Source: Pseudomonas sp. BCA17
GTDB lineage: Bacteria; Pseudomonadota; Gammaproteobacteria; Pseudomonadales; Pseudomonadaceae
Assembly (NCBI RefSeq): GCF_004519405.1
Contig: NZ_SGWI01000006.1
Span: 124,001-188,000, forward strand
Length of the DNA: 64,000 nt
Reading direction: 5' to 3'
Shown here one piece after another: positions 51,239-60,408 of this stretch (position 1 is its first letter; each line of letters begins with the position of its first letter). The notes beneath the pieces were generated by a model. The model was given only the letters and a program-made list of their open reading frames with translations. It ran no database searches and was not told where the DNA came from. The position numbers were made by a program, and so were the translations under genes.

Positions 51239-52063
51239 TTATCGCGGCGCTAGAATAAAGCGCTCAAACGCTTGCGCCGCGCCATCCTCGACATTGCTGC
51301 CGGTGACGACATCGGCCTGGCGCTTGACGGTTTCTTCCGCCTGGCCCATGGCAATCGAAAAACCCGCCACATGAAACATCGCCGGGTCATTGCCGCCATC
51401 GCCGATGGCGGCTGTCTGCTCCAGCGGTACCCCAAGGTGCGCCGCCAGCGTCTTCAAGGCTTCGCCTTTATTGGCCAACATGGCCGTCACATCCAGATAG
51501 ACCGGTTGCGAACGCGAGACCTGGGCCAGACCCTGCACTTTGGGTTGCAACCGCGCTTCCAGTTCCACCAGCAACTGCGTGTTCTGGCTGGCAGCGACAA
51601 TCTTGTCGACCCGATCGAGATACGGCTCGAAGCTCTCCACCACTTTCGGGCCATAGCCAAGACCATCGGCCTCACGCTGTTCCATCGGCCCCGGTGCGTC
51701 GCGACGCAGCCAGTCACCGTCGGCAAACACCCAGACCTCGACGTCCGGCTCGCCGGAAAACAGCGCCAACGCCACCAACGCCGCCTCGGCCGGCAGGTGG
51801 TGGGCAACCAGGATGCTACCGTCCGGGTTGATCAGTGTGCCGCCATTGAAGCCGGCTACCGGCACATCGATCCCGAAGGCTTCGATCATGTGCAACATGG
51901 CCTTGGGCGGCCGCCCGCTGGCCAGGCTGAAGAGCACGCCGGCGTCGCGCAGGGCGCGTACCGAATCAAGCGTGCGTTGGCTGGGCCGATGATCGGGGTG
52001 CAAGAGCGTCCCGTCCATATCACTCAAGACGAATCGGATGGGGTGAATCGCTGCCCCACTCAT
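51239..52063 (-). CDS. Cof-type HAD-IIB hydrolase
   Basis: 274 residues. Motif I LSDMDGTLLHPDHR with the nucleophilic Asp, motif II SLASGRPP, motif III Lys in KGEALKTLA and motif IV IGDGGNDPAMF. IIB cap domain in the middle. A sugar-phosphate phosphatase is the family's typical function. The start overlaps the zwf stop by 4 bp, placing it last in the gnd-zwf operon; the substrate is likely a pentose- or hexose-phosphate, by inference. Confidence 0.9.
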   Translation of the reverse strand: MSGAAIHPIRFVLSDMDGTLLHPDHRPSQRTLDSVRALRDAGVLFSLASGRPPKAMLHMIEAFGIDVPVAGFNGGTLINPDGSILVAHHLPAEAALVALALFSGEPDVEVWVFADGDWLRRDAPGPMEQREADGLGYGPKVVESFEPYLDRVDKIVAASQNTQLLVELEARLQPKVQGLAQVSRSQPVYLDVTAMLANKGEALKTLAAHLGVPLEQTAAIGDGGNDPAMFHVAGFSIAMGQAEETVKRQADVVTGSNVEDGAAQAFERFILAPR

Positions 52064-53583
52064 CCGAGAAAGTGCCAGGTACGGCCATCGCGGGCCAGCA
52101 AGGCATCGGCGGCTGCCGGACCATCTTCACCGGCCTTGTAGGCCTGGATGCCGTCATCCTCCTTCCAGGCATCCAGGAACGGCTGCACGGCGCGCCAGCC
52201 ATTCTCGATGTTATCGGCACGCTGGAACAGGGTCTGGTCGCCGGTCATGCAGTCGTAGATCAGGGTTTCATAACCCGTCGACGGCTGCATTTCGAAGAAG
52301 TCCTTGTAGTCGAAGCCCAGTTCGATATTGGCCATTTCCAGAGTCGGCCCAGGCTTTTTGGCCAACAGGTCGAACCACATGCCTTCGTTGGGCTGGATCT
52401 GGATTTTCAGGTAAGTGGGCTTGAGTTCGTCCACCTCCGTGTCGCGAAACTGCGCATAGGGCGCGTGTTTGAAGCAGATCACGATCTCGGTGTCGCGGAT
52501 GCTCATGCGCTTGCCGGTACGCAGGTAAAACGGCACGCCAACCCAACGCCAGTTGTCGATCATCACCTTGAGGGCGACGAACGTCTCGGTGCTGCTGTCG
52601 GGTGCGACATTGGCTTCTTCGCGGTAGCCGGGCAACGACTTGCCGCCGATCTCTCCGGCGGTGTACTGGCCGCGCACGGAGTTGGCCCGGGCCTCTTCCA
52701 GGGACCAGGGCCGAATGGCACCGACTACCTTGGCCTTCTCTCCGCGTACCGCGTCGGCGCCAAACGCCGCCGGCGGCTCCATGGCCACCATTGCCAGCAA
52801 CTGGAACAGGTGGTTGGGCACCATGTCGCGCAGGGTGCCGGTTTTCTCGAAGAAATTACCCCGGGTCTCCACGCCGACCGTTTCGGCCGCAGTGATTTGC
52901 ACGTGGTCGATGTAGTGGTTGTTCCAGAAAGCCTCGAACAGCACGTTGGAGAAACGGCTGATCAGGATGTTCTGCACCGTTTCCTTGCCCAGGTAATGGT
53001 CGATGCGATAAATCTGCTTCTCGCTCATCACCTTGAGCAGGCACGCATTGAGCGCTTCGGCAGTGGCCAGGTCGGAGCCGAATGGTTTTTCGATGACCAC
53101 ACGCCGGAAGGCGTCATCCGTTTCGTTGAGCAGCCCGGCGTTGCCAAGGCGCTCCACCACCTCACTGAAAAAACGCGGTGCGGTGGCCAGGTAAAACACC
53201 GCATTACCGGTGCCACTGTCGGCGATCTTCTTGCCGATATCGGCGTAGGTAGCGTCGTCGAGGAAGTCGCCCTCGACGTAGCTGATACCTTTGGCCAACT
53301 GCGCCCACAGCTCAGGGTCCAATGCGTTTCCAGCATTGCCCCGGACCTTGCTAGACGCCTCGGTACGAATAAAATCCTCAAGCTTCTTGGCGAAGTCCAC
53401 GTCACTGATGGCGTTGTGATCAACGCCGACAATACGCAGGCCATCACCCAGCAGCCCGTCGCGCCTGAGGTTGTACAGCGCCGGCATCAGCAGGCGCTTT
53501 ACAAGATCACCATGGGCACCAAACAGAAACAGCGTGGTGGGCGGAGCGGGTTCGGCCTTGGGTTTCTTGCCGTTGGCGGTCAT
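52060..53583 (-). CDS. zwf: Glucose-6-phosphate 1-dehydrogenase
   Basis: 507 residues. Oxidises glucose-6-phosphate to 6-phosphogluconolactone. N-terminal dinucleotide motif FLFGAHGDLVKRLLMPALYNL, substrate/catalytic motif RIDHYLGKE near residue 195 and EKPFGSDLATA. This is the isozyme linked with gnd (as zwfB-gntZ of P. putida), distinct from the zwf next to edd/hexR in the Entner-Doudoroff cluster. Overlaps gnd (ATGA) and the phosphatase gene. Confidence 0.95.
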   Translation of the reverse strand: MTANGKKPKAEPAPPTTLFLFGAHGDLVKRLLMPALYNLRRDGLLGDGLRIVGVDHNAISDVDFAKKLEDFIRTEASSKVRGNAGNALDPELWAQLAKGISYVEGDFLDDATYADIGKKIADSGTGNAVFYLATAPRFFSEVVERLGNAGLLNETDDAFRRVVIEKPFGSDLATAEALNACLLKVMSEKQIYRIDHYLGKETVQNILISRFSNVLFEAFWNNHYIDHVQITAAETVGVETRGNFFEKTGTLRDMVPNHLFQLLAMVAMEPPAAFGADAVRGEKAKVVGAIRPWSLEEARANSVRGQYTAGEIGGKSLPGYREEANVAPDSSTETFVALKVMIDNWRWVGVPFYLRTGKRMSIRDTEIVICFKHAPYAQFRDTEVDELKPTYLKIQIQPNEGMWFDLLAKKPGPTLEMANIELGFDYKDFFEMQPSTGYETLIYDCMTGDQTLFQRADNIENGWRAVQPFLDAWKEDDGIQAYKAGEDGPAAADALLARDGRTWHFLG

Positions 53584-54563
53584 TTTTTGGAAGTCTCCAC
53601 GTGACCGCCAAAGCCGAAGCGCATGGCAGACAGCATTTTGTCACCGTAAGTGCTCTGCTGGCGCGAACGGAACCGTGCGAACAACGAAGTGGACAGCACC
53701 GGCACCGGTACCGCCTGTTCCATGGCGGCTTCGATGGTCCAGCGACCTTCGCCACTGTCGGCTACGGAGCCGGAGTAACCGTCGAGTTTCGGGTCGGTGG
53801 CCAGCGCGTCGGCGGTCAGGTCCAGCAACCACGACGACACCACGCTGCCACGGCGCCACACTTCGGCGATGTCGGCGACGTTGAGGTCGAAACGCTGGTC
53901 TTCCGGCAGATTCTCCGAATTCTTGGTCTTGAGGATGTCAAAACCTTCGGCGAACGCCTGCATCATGCCGTACTCGATGCCGTTATGAATCATCTTGACG
54001 AAGTGGCCGGAGCCCGCAGGGCCGGCGTGGATGTAGCCCTGTTCGGCGCGCGGATCGGCACCGGCAGCGCGGTCCTTTGTGCGCGGGATGCTGCCCAGCC
54101 CCGGGGCCAGGCTCTTGAAGATAGGGTCAAGGCGCTGCACGGTCTCGGCGTCGCCACCGATCATCATGCAATAACCGCGCTCCAGGCCCCAGACACCGCC
54201 GGAAGTGCCGACGTCGACGTAATGCAGGCCTTTTTCGGCCAAGGCCTTGGCGCGACGCACATCGTCCTTATAGTTGGTGTTGCCGCCGTCGATGATTGCA
54301 TCACCGTCTTCCAACAGCGTGCTCAACTCGGTGATGGTGTCTTCGGTAGGTGCGCCTGCCGGCAGCATGACCCAGACGGTGCGCGGCTTCTGCAGCCCGG
54401 CAACCAGGGCCTTGAGGTCGGCAACGCCGGTGGCGCCCTCCTCGCTCAAGCCTTTGACGAATGCTTCGTTACGGTCGTATACAACGGTGGTATGCCCATT
54501 GAGCATCAGGCGCCGCGCAATGTTACCGCCCATGCGGCCTAGTCCGATAATCCCCAGTTGCAT
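53580..54563 (-). CDS. gnd: 6-phosphogluconate dehydrogenase, decarboxylating (short form)
   Basis: 327 residues, the short NAD-preferring type common in Pseudomonas rather than the 470-residue E. coli type. N-terminal Rossmann motif GLGRMGGNIARRL, substrate region VDVGTSGGVWGLERG, and catalytic FVKMIHNGIEYGMMQ near residue 190. Converts 6-phosphogluconate to ribulose-5-phosphate and CO2, completing the oxidative pentose phosphate branch with zwf. First gene of the operon. Confidence 0.95.
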   Translation of the reverse strand: MQLGIIGLGRMGGNIARRLMLNGHTTVVYDRNEAFVKGLSEEGATGVADLKALVAGLQKPRTVWVMLPAGAPTEDTITELSTLLEDGDAIIDGGNTNYKDDVRRAKALAEKGLHYVDVGTSGGVWGLERGYCMMIGGDAETVQRLDPIFKSLAPGLGSIPRTKDRAAGADPRAEQGYIHAGPAGSGHFVKMIHNGIEYGMMQAFAEGFDILKTKNSENLPEDQRFDLNVADIAEVWRRGSVVSSWLLDLTADALATDPKLDGYSGSVADSGEGRWTIEAAMEQAVPVPVLSTSLFARFRSRQQSTYGDKMLSAMRFGFGGHVETSKK

Positions 54564-54832
54564 GTGCTGATGCTCCTAACTACTAAAAAATGTGTGACAT
54601 AGTTTATAGCGCAATGAGGCTAATGAGGATTAGTCCTGAGCAGATCCGTGTAGTTTCATGACAAAAAAGTTGCCATCGTTTCAACATCACCCCGCCAAAA
54701 GTCACACGACCGTCAAAAATAAAAAAGTTCCCTTGATCCAAAAAAGAATTCAAACTTGCTACCGACTGTTGCCGAGAACCTCTACCCGAGCACTCCGGCA
54801 CCGCGATCTACCGGCTATTTGCGAGGTAAGCA

Positions 54833-55009
54833 ATGAGCACAGTACAGATGACCAGACCGCCGCAAACCCTCTACGTCACCATTCGTCGTGATGAACTGCG
54901 CCAGCTCAAAGACGAACGTGATCAGTTGCAGCAAGAGGTCCTGCGCCTGCGCTCGCACCTGCAAGCCCAACTGGATCAGCCATCGGCCACCAAGCCGGCG
55001 ATATGCTGA
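54833..55009 (+). CDS. 58-residue coiled-coil protein
   Basis: Below common ORF-size cutoffs. ATG 54833 preceded by GCGAGGTAAG; sequence starts MSTVQMTRPPQTLYVTIRRD followed by a heptad-patterned helix (ELRQLKDERDQLQQEVLRLR). Ends in AIC. Leucine/aliphatic a/d spacing suggests dimerisation. Lies alone between the gnd promoter and cptA. Whether it is expressed is unknown; codon use resembles neighbours. Confidence 0.55.
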   Translation: MSTVQMTRPPQTLYVTIRRDELRQLKDERDQLQQEVLRLRSHLQAQLDQPSATKPAIC

Positions 55010-55027
55010 GCCCTGTACGCAAAGCGT

Positions 55028-55067
55028 CGTAAGGCAATCCTTACGGAAAACTCACGAAGTTTTCACA
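55028..55067 (+). promoter_or_regulatory. Hairpin and ColR-like box upstream of cptA
   Basis: CGTAAGG-CAAT-CCTTACG (55028-55045), then TCACGAAGTTTTCACA (55052-55067), which matches 14 of 16 positions of the P. putida ColR site as I recall it (core TTTTCAC). ColR controls envelope and phosphoethanolamine genes in Pseudomonas. Weak evidence. Confidence 0.35.
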
Positions 55068-55169
55068 TACCTGTCCCGATACTTCCGATCCGTGATGCCG
55101 CTCACTTACCGAGCGGCCTGATGCCGTGCGCCTATGTGCGGCAATCATTGATGACTGATGGGGCGCTGG

Positions 55170-56912
55170 ATGGCGATGTTCAAACGCAGCACGACGACTG
55201 CGAAAGGCTTTGATTGGGCCGGCCTTGGTTGGCTGTTTCTGTTTTTCTGGTATTTCTCGGGTATCACCCAACTACTGATCCAACTGACCGGCACTTCCGG
55301 CTTCAGTGGTTTCCGGCAAGCGTTCTTCATGAGCGCGCTGTGGTTGGCGCCCATGCTGCTGTTCCCGCGCCGCACGCGTCTGCTCGCCGCCTTGATCGGT
55401 GTGGTGCTGTGGGCGTGCTCCATGGCCAGCCTGGGTTATTTCTTCATCTACCAGCAGGAATTCTCCCAGAGCGTCATCTTCATCATGTTCGAGTCGAACA
55501 TTTCTGAAGCCGGCGAATATGCCACCCAGTACTTTGCCTGGTGGATCATATTGGCGTTCATCGCCCATACCGCCATGGCGGTGTTCCTGTGGACGCGCCT
55601 GCGTCCGGTCTACCTGCCTCGTGGCCAGTCGATACTGGCGGCCGTCGCCATCGTCGTAGCCGTTGTCGGTTACCCACTGGTCAAGCAGTTCGCCACCAGC
55701 GACACCCGGGAACAAGCCATCGAGCGCTTCGAGACCCGCATCGAGCCGGCCGTGCCATGGCAGATGATCGTTGCCTATCGCCGCTACACCGAGCAACTGA
55801 ACAACATGCAAGGCATGCTGACCAGTGCCAGCCAGATCCCGCCGTTGAAAAACCTCAAGGACACCATGGCCGGCCAGCCGTCTACGTTGGTACTGGTCAT
55901 CGGCGAGTCCACCAACCGCCAGCGCATGAGCCTCTACGGTTACCCGCGTAACACCACGCCGGAGCTGGACAAGCTGCGTGATCAACTGGCCGTGTTCGAT
56001 AACGTCATCACCCCGCGCCCCTACACCATCGAAGCGCTGCAACAGGTGCTGACCTTCGCCGACGAAGAAAACCCGGACCTTTACCTCAAGACGCCGTCAA
56101 TCGTCAGCGTGATGAAACAGGCCGGCTACAAGACCTTCTGGATCACCAACCAGCAGACCATGACCAAGCGCAACACCATGCTCACGACCTTTTCCGAACA
56201 GGCCGATGAACAGGTATACCTGAACAACAACCGTAACCAGAACGCCCGGCAGTACGACGGCGACGTGCTGGAACCGTTCTCCAAGGCCCTGGCGGATACC
56301 GCCGAGCGCAAGTTCATCGTGGTGCATCTGTTGGGTACCCACATGAGCTACCAGTACCGCTACCCGCAGACCTTCGAGAAATTCACCGATCGCCAGGGCG
56401 TACCCGACGGCATCAGCGACGAACAACTGCCGATCTACAACAGCTACGACAACGCTGTGCTGTACAACGACTTCGTGGTATCCAGCCTGATCAAGGACTA
56501 CGCCAAGACCGATCCCAACGGCTTCCTGCTGTACCTCTCGGACCACGGCGAAGACGTCTACGACTCGGCCGGCCACAGCACGTTGGGGCGCAACGAAGGC
56601 AAGCCGACAGCGCCGATGTACACCATTCCGTTCATGGCGTACGCCTCGCCCAAATGGCGTGAAACCCACGACTGGAGTTTCGCCGCAGACCTGCAGCGCC
56701 CGTACAGCAGCTCGCAGTTGATTCACACCTGGGCCGACCTGGCCGGGCTGAGTTTCGATGAGTGGGACCGCAGCAAAAGCCTGGTCAACGACAGCTTCAA
56801 GCCGCGACCACGCTTGATTGGCGACCCTTATGCACGTCAGCAAAAGAGCCTGATTGATTTCAGCCTGCTCAAGCCAAAGAACCCGGATGCTGCCGGCGTA
56901 GCAACTAAATAA
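55170..56912 (+). CDS. cptA: Phosphoethanolamine transferase, CptA type
   Basis: 580 residues from ATG 55170 (MAMFKRS), preceded by GGGGCG and matching homologue starts; an ATG four codons earlier has no RBS. Five N-terminal membrane segments (about 20-190) followed by a periplasmic sulfatase-fold domain. The nucleophile is Thr in RPYTIEALQQV; metal ligands are in LVIGEST and LSDHGEDVYDSAGHS. Transfers phosphoethanolamine to LPS core heptose, modifying surface charge and antimicrobial-peptide resistance. EptA-like lipid A transfer cannot be excluded from sequence alone. Confidence 0.9.
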   Translation: MAMFKRSTTTAKGFDWAGLGWLFLFFWYFSGITQLLIQLTGTSGFSGFRQAFFMSALWLAPMLLFPRRTRLLAALIGVVLWACSMASLGYFFIYQQEFSQSVIFIMFESNISEAGEYATQYFAWWIILAFIAHTAMAVFLWTRLRPVYLPRGQSILAAVAIVVAVVGYPLVKQFATSDTREQAIERFETRIEPAVPWQMIVAYRRYTEQLNNMQGMLTSASQIPPLKNLKDTMAGQPSTLVLVIGESTNRQRMSLYGYPRNTTPELDKLRDQLAVFDNVITPRPYTIEALQQVLTFADEENPDLYLKTPSIVSVMKQAGYKTFWITNQQTMTKRNTMLTTFSEQADEQVYLNNNRNQNARQYDGDVLEPFSKALADTAERKFIVVHLLGTHMSYQYRYPQTFEKFTDRQGVPDGISDEQLPIYNSYDNAVLYNDFVVSSLIKDYAKTDPNGFLLYLSDHGEDVYDSAGHSTLGRNEGKPTAPMYTIPFMAYASPKWRETHDWSFAADLQRPYSSSQLIHTWADLAGLSFDEWDRSKSLVNDSFKPRPRLIGDPYARQQKSLIDFSLLKPKNPDAAGVATK

Positions 56913-56938
56913 TCATTGACCTGATTATTCTCAGTCCT

Positions 56939-56968
56939 CCCGAAGTTAACAAAAACGTTAACTTCGGG
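56939..56968 (+). terminator. Hairpin after cptA
   Basis: CCCGAAGTTAAC-AAAAAC-GTTAACTTCGGG, 12-bp perfect stem; no U-tract follows. Confidence 0.6.
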
Positions 56969-57072
56969 GTACCCACGCGTTAATTCCCACTTAATAAGAT
57001 AGCCCTATAGTCGCGCCATGAATCTGATCACGGAACGACTGGACACCTATCACTCTTAATGGGAATACCGCC

Positions 57073-57294
57073 ATGAAACTTTCGACTTTGATGCTTGCCG
57101 GCCTGATGACCCTGACCTCTGCCGCCGCCTTTGCAGAAGGCGGTGCAGAGCGCTCGAAAGCGTTCTACAACGACTTCAGCTTCACCCAGCAACAAATCCA
57201 TGGCACGAGCGAACAGACTGCCTTGGCCGACGGCAAGACTGAAAAAAGTTCTACCGTCGAACAGAAAAGTTCGGAACAACTTCCGAAGGGTTAA
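57073..57294 (+). CDS. Small exported protein, unrecognised
   Basis: 73 residues: signal peptide KLSTLMLAGLMTLTSAAAFA with cleavage after AFA, then a 50-residue polar mature chain (EGGAERSKAFYNDFSFTQQQ...) rich in Ser, Glu, Lys and Gln, without Cys. Likely periplasmic and disordered. Signal sequence resembles that of the DUF2790 protein at 4.9 kb. Poor RBS. Terminator 60 bp downstream. Confidence 0.7.
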   Translation: MKLSTLMLAGLMTLTSAAAFAEGGAERSKAFYNDFSFTQQQIHGTSEQTALADGKTEKSSTVEQKSSEQLPKG

Positions 57295-57356
57295 CTTAAC
57301 ACTGACTTAATCCGCATGACCCTGTGCCATTTCGCTCCTTTGGCAAAGGTTAACTT

Positions 57357-57381
57357 GGCGCCATTCAATGGCGCCTTTTTT
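57357..57381. terminator. Terminator after the small exported protein
   Basis: GGCGCCATT-C-AATGGCGCC followed by TTTTTT; convergent to the GNAT gene, which also has TTTTTTATT near its end. Confidence 0.88.
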
Positions 57382-57395
57382 ATAGGCGTTTTTTA

Positions 57396-57887
57396 TTAAA
57401 GCGACTTCTTCCAGAACAACATGCGGCCATGGGCCGGATCAAAGATCGAATCCTCGAAACCAAACTTGCGGTACGCCGATTGCGCCACGGCGTTACCCTC
57501 CAGCACTTCAAGGGTGATCTTGCAGCAACCCCGCTGACGCGCGATCTCCTCAACCTTCTGCAGCATTTTCTGACTCAACCCCAAGCCACGGAACGGGCCC
57601 ATCACCACAACGTCGTGGACGTTGACCAGCGGGCGGCAGGCGAAGGTCGAGAACCCTTCAAAGCAATTGACCAACCCCGCCGGCTCACCTCCGACAAACG
57701 CCAGCACACTGAACGCATGGGCACGCTTGGCCAATTCGGCAGGCAGTTGTTCCAACAGGTCGGCCGGCAATGCCTGGCCTCCGCCCATCGGGTCCTGCGC
57801 GTAATGATTAAGCACTCGGCCAATGGCTTCAGCATGCACGGGGTTCGTGTAGCTTGCTTGCAGCACCAGGATGTCTGGGGTGTCCAT
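57396..57887 (-). CDS. GNAT acetyltransferase
   Basis: 163 residues. Complete Acetyltransf_1 pattern: HAFSVLAFVGGEPAGLVNCF, VVMGPFRGLGLSQKMLQKVEE (CoA loop) and AVAQSAYRKFGFE near the end. Substrate unknown. Start ATG 57887 preceded by GAGGAAGG. Its immediate neighbours are unrelated. Confidence 0.85.
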   Translation of the reverse strand: MDTPDILVLQASYTNPVHAEAIGRVLNHYAQDPMGGGQALPADLLEQLPAELAKRAHAFSVLAFVGGEPAGLVNCFEGFSTFACRPLVNVHDVVVMGPFRGLGLSQKMLQKVEEIARQRGCCKITLEVLEGNAVAQSAYRKFGFEDSIFDPAHGRMLFWKKSL

Positions 57888-58051
57888 TTCCTTCCTCGAT
57901 CACGACAACAAGGGAACCGATTCCCTTTGAGGGGGAAGATTGTAAGCGTGGGGCGGACGTAGATGAAGGAGATTAACTACAAATGCACGGCAGAAAGCAC
58001 GAAGGTTGAGCGCATCAAAAACGTGCCATTCGCCCTTTACGGGGATTTTTC

Positions 58052-59158
58052 TCAGGCGCCAAAACGCTGCAACTGCATTTCCTGCAAGCGGCTCAAGGTG
58101 CGCCGGAACGCGAACGCCAGGTAGCCTTCGGTGTAAAGGTGGTCCAGCGGCACCTGCGCCTCGATAAACAGCGGTACCTTGCGGTCGTAGCATTCATCCA
58201 CCAACGCAATGAAGCGCCGCACGCTGTCATCGTGAACCGACAGTGCCGGCAATTCGCGATCACCGGCTTCGACACGCTGCACCCCGTCCTCAGTGCCGCG
58301 GGCTATCCGGCCTGGACGTGTCTGCGCACTCAGGCTGGGAACTTCACCCAGCAGAATGGCTTTGAAGCGATCGCACAGCAGCATGAAGTCCATCGCCGAC
58401 AGCGGTTGCTCGCACAAATCGGCATAACGGCACCACAACACGGTGTCACTGACCTGCACCGCCGCGAGCGTTCGGTGACCCACGCTGATCGGCCCGTCGG
58501 ATACGCCCTGCCCTTCGCTCAGTTGCTTGAACAGCGCGGCGAGCGCCTCCGGCTGATTGACCCAATAACGCTGCAGGCCAACCCCTGGATGCAAACGGTG
58601 GTCTTCAACGCCGTCCACCGCCACTACCCGCATATGCCGCTTGATCGCCTCGATGCCCGGCAGGAAGCGCTCGCGATTGAAGCCATCGGCGTACAGTTGG
58701 TCAGGCGGCTGATTGGACGTGCAGACCATCACCACACCCTCCTCGAACATCACCTGGAACAGGCGGCCGAGGATGATCGCATCGCCAATATCATTGACGA
58801 ACAGCTCATCAAAACACAGCACACGCACTTCACGGCTTAACTCGCGGGCCAATGCCTGCAGCGGATCTTGAATGCCGGTGAGCTGGAACAGGCGTTGATG
58901 CACCCACCCCATGAAGTGATGAAAATGCTGGCGCCGTGCGGGCACTTGCAAGCTTTGGTAGAACTGGTCCATCAACCAGGTCTTGCCACGGCCCACCGGC
59001 CCCCACAGGTAAACCCCGGTGGTCGGCAAGCGGCCGTGGTGCAAGGCTTCATGGCAGGCCTGCAAGGCGTCCACCGCCTGACGCTGGGCGTCGTCGGGTA
59101 CGAAGCCTTGCTGGTTGATGGCGTGTTGGTAAGCGGCGAGCGGCGAGTCGAAAGTCAT
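58052..59158 (-). CDS. zapE: ZapE/AFG1-like ATPase
   Basis: 368 residues, AAA+ ATPase: Walker A GPVGRGKTWL near residue 55, Walker B VLCFDELFVNDIGDA, then CTSNQPPDQLYADGFNRERF typical of ZapE/LACE1. ZapE destabilises FtsZ rings under stress in E. coli; mitochondrial AFG1 aids complex IV. The N-terminus (FDSPLAAYQHAINQQGFVPD) differs from the usual Pseudomonas ZapE as remembered, so this may be a paralogue and its role may differ. Confidence 0.87.
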   Translation of the reverse strand: MTFDSPLAAYQHAINQQGFVPDDAQRQAVDALQACHEALHHGRLPTTGVYLWGPVGRGKTWLMDQFYQSLQVPARRQHFHHFMGWVHQRLFQLTGIQDPLQALARELSREVRVLCFDELFVNDIGDAIILGRLFQVMFEEGVVMVCTSNQPPDQLYADGFNRERFLPGIEAIKRHMRVVAVDGVEDHRLHPGVGLQRYWVNQPEALAALFKQLSEGQGVSDGPISVGHRTLAAVQVSDTVLWCRYADLCEQPLSAMDFMLLCDRFKAILLGEVPSLSAQTRPGRIARGTEDGVQRVEAGDRELPALSVHDDSVRRFIALVDECYDRKVPLFIEAQVPLDHLYTEGYLAFAFRRTLSRLQEMQLQRFGA

Positions 59159-59173
59159 GGGCTCCAGTATGAC

Positions 59174-59509
59174 TTACAGCGAGATGTCCAACCGTGAAAT
59201 CTTGCCCTGCTCGTTCAGGCGAAAGGTGTAGCGCAGTTCCAGCGGGCTGCCGGGAAAATTGCCGTGGACCACATTGCTGACCAGCACCTTGCCGGTGCGG
59301 TGTTGCACGTTCAGCACCTCGACCCGGGGCTGGTAACGCCGTCCGGTGTCCTCCATCCATCGTGCAATGGCGGCAGTGCCGACCTGATGCTCGCCCTCAT
59401 CGAATACGTTGGCATCCTCGGCAAAGCACTGGGCAACAACCGAAGCATCGTAAGTATTGGCCGCCTCGATATAGGCCGCGATGGCCGGGGCCAACTCAGG
59501 AAGGGACAT
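59174..59509 (-). CDS. NTF2-like (SnoaL) family protein
   Basis: 111 residues with the alpha+beta cone fold signature: AAIAAYIEAANTYDASVVAQ helices, then FAEDANVFDEGEHQVGTAAI and a beta-sheet (VEVLNVQHRTGKVLVSNVV). Ligand unknown. Same direction as the WYL regulator upstream, 52 bp after it, with which it may be cotranscribed. Confidence 0.83.
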   Translation of the reverse strand: MSLPELAPAIAAYIEAANTYDASVVAQCFAEDANVFDEGEHQVGTAAIARWMEDTGRRYQPRVEVLNVQHRTGKVLVSNVVHGNFPGSPLELRYTFRLNEQGKISRLDISL

Positions 59510-59561
59510 GGCGCAGCTCCTTTTTTGGTGATTTATGGCGCCATGCTAAGCCAGGTTTGTG

Positions 59562-60278
59562 TCAACTTTTGTCAGGAGTAAAGGGAGCGGATTCCTGCTG
59601 TTCCATCAGCCTGCGCCAGCCACGCAGCAGGTCACTGCGCCGCCCCGGATAGCGCTCGCCCTGGCTCGCCGCGGCAGCCACACGGTCGGTACGAAAGGTA
59701 CGATAGGCCTCGCGCAACTCACACCACGCCACAATGACCCGCACCTCATTGAGAAAACCCAGCGCCAACGGCCAGATCAGACGCTGGCTCCGGGCCTGGC
59801 TGGCATCGGCGTAGTCGATATGCAACTTGGCCTGGTTGCGAATGGCTTCGCGAAACACATTGAGCGGGACGCGGTTTTCCGGATAGCCGAAGCCAGGCGG
59901 GCCAGGTAACAGCGTCGGGTTGCGCAGCGCTTCCTGGGCGGCGGGGTCGAGTACATCAGCGATTTTCGCCAGCGCGTTGGCGGCGGCGCGGCTCAGTACC
60001 TCATCGCCGCGTTGATCCACATAACGCAGGCCCAGCACAATGGCTTCGGTTTCTTCGGCATTGAGCATCAATGGCGGCAGAAACAGCCCGGCGCGCAGTA
60101 CATACCCTACCCCGGCCTCGCCAAAAATCGGCGCACCCAAAGCCGTCAATTCGGCGATATCGCGGTACAGCGTGCGCTCCGAAACCTCCAATTGCGCTGC
60201 CAGCACCGCGGCGGTCACCGGGCGTTTCCTGCCCCGCAGGGCCTGGAGCAAAGTCAGTAGACGAGTGGTACGCGACAT
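59562..60278 (-). CDS. YafY-type HTH/WYL-domain transcriptional regulator
   Basis: 238 residues. N-terminal HTH_11 (TRLLTLLQALRGRKRPVTAA, LEVSERTLYRDIAELTALGA) and WYL ligand-binding domain from about 140 (KLHIDYADASQARSQRLIWP, LGFLNEVRVIVAWCELREAY). Senses a small ligand or nucleic acid; target probably the adjacent NTF2-like gene. Confidence 0.88.
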   Translation of the reverse strand: MSRTTRLLTLLQALRGRKRPVTAAVLAAQLEVSERTLYRDIAELTALGAPIFGEAGVGYVLRAGLFLPPLMLNAEETEAIVLGLRYVDQRGDEVLSRAAANALAKIADVLDPAAQEALRNPTLLPGPPGFGYPENRVPLNVFREAIRNQAKLHIDYADASQARSQRLIWPLALGFLNEVRVIVAWCELREAYRTFRTDRVAAAASQGERYPGRRSDLLRGWRRLMEQQESAPFTPDKS

Positions 60279-60408
60279 AGCGGCCCCTGAAAAACGAAAA
60301 AGTGAAGCAGCTTAGCAGGGAACCCTGTCAGAAAATGTCAGCAGTCGAGGGCCCTTCTTTTCCATCGACCTCTGTTCGCGCCCTCACCCACCCGTTATCC
60401 GAGGCGAA

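Noticed and set aside
54658..54891. 77-codon frame between gnd and cptA
   Set aside because: Poor RBS, odd composition and overlap with the better-supported 58-codon coiled-coil frame.
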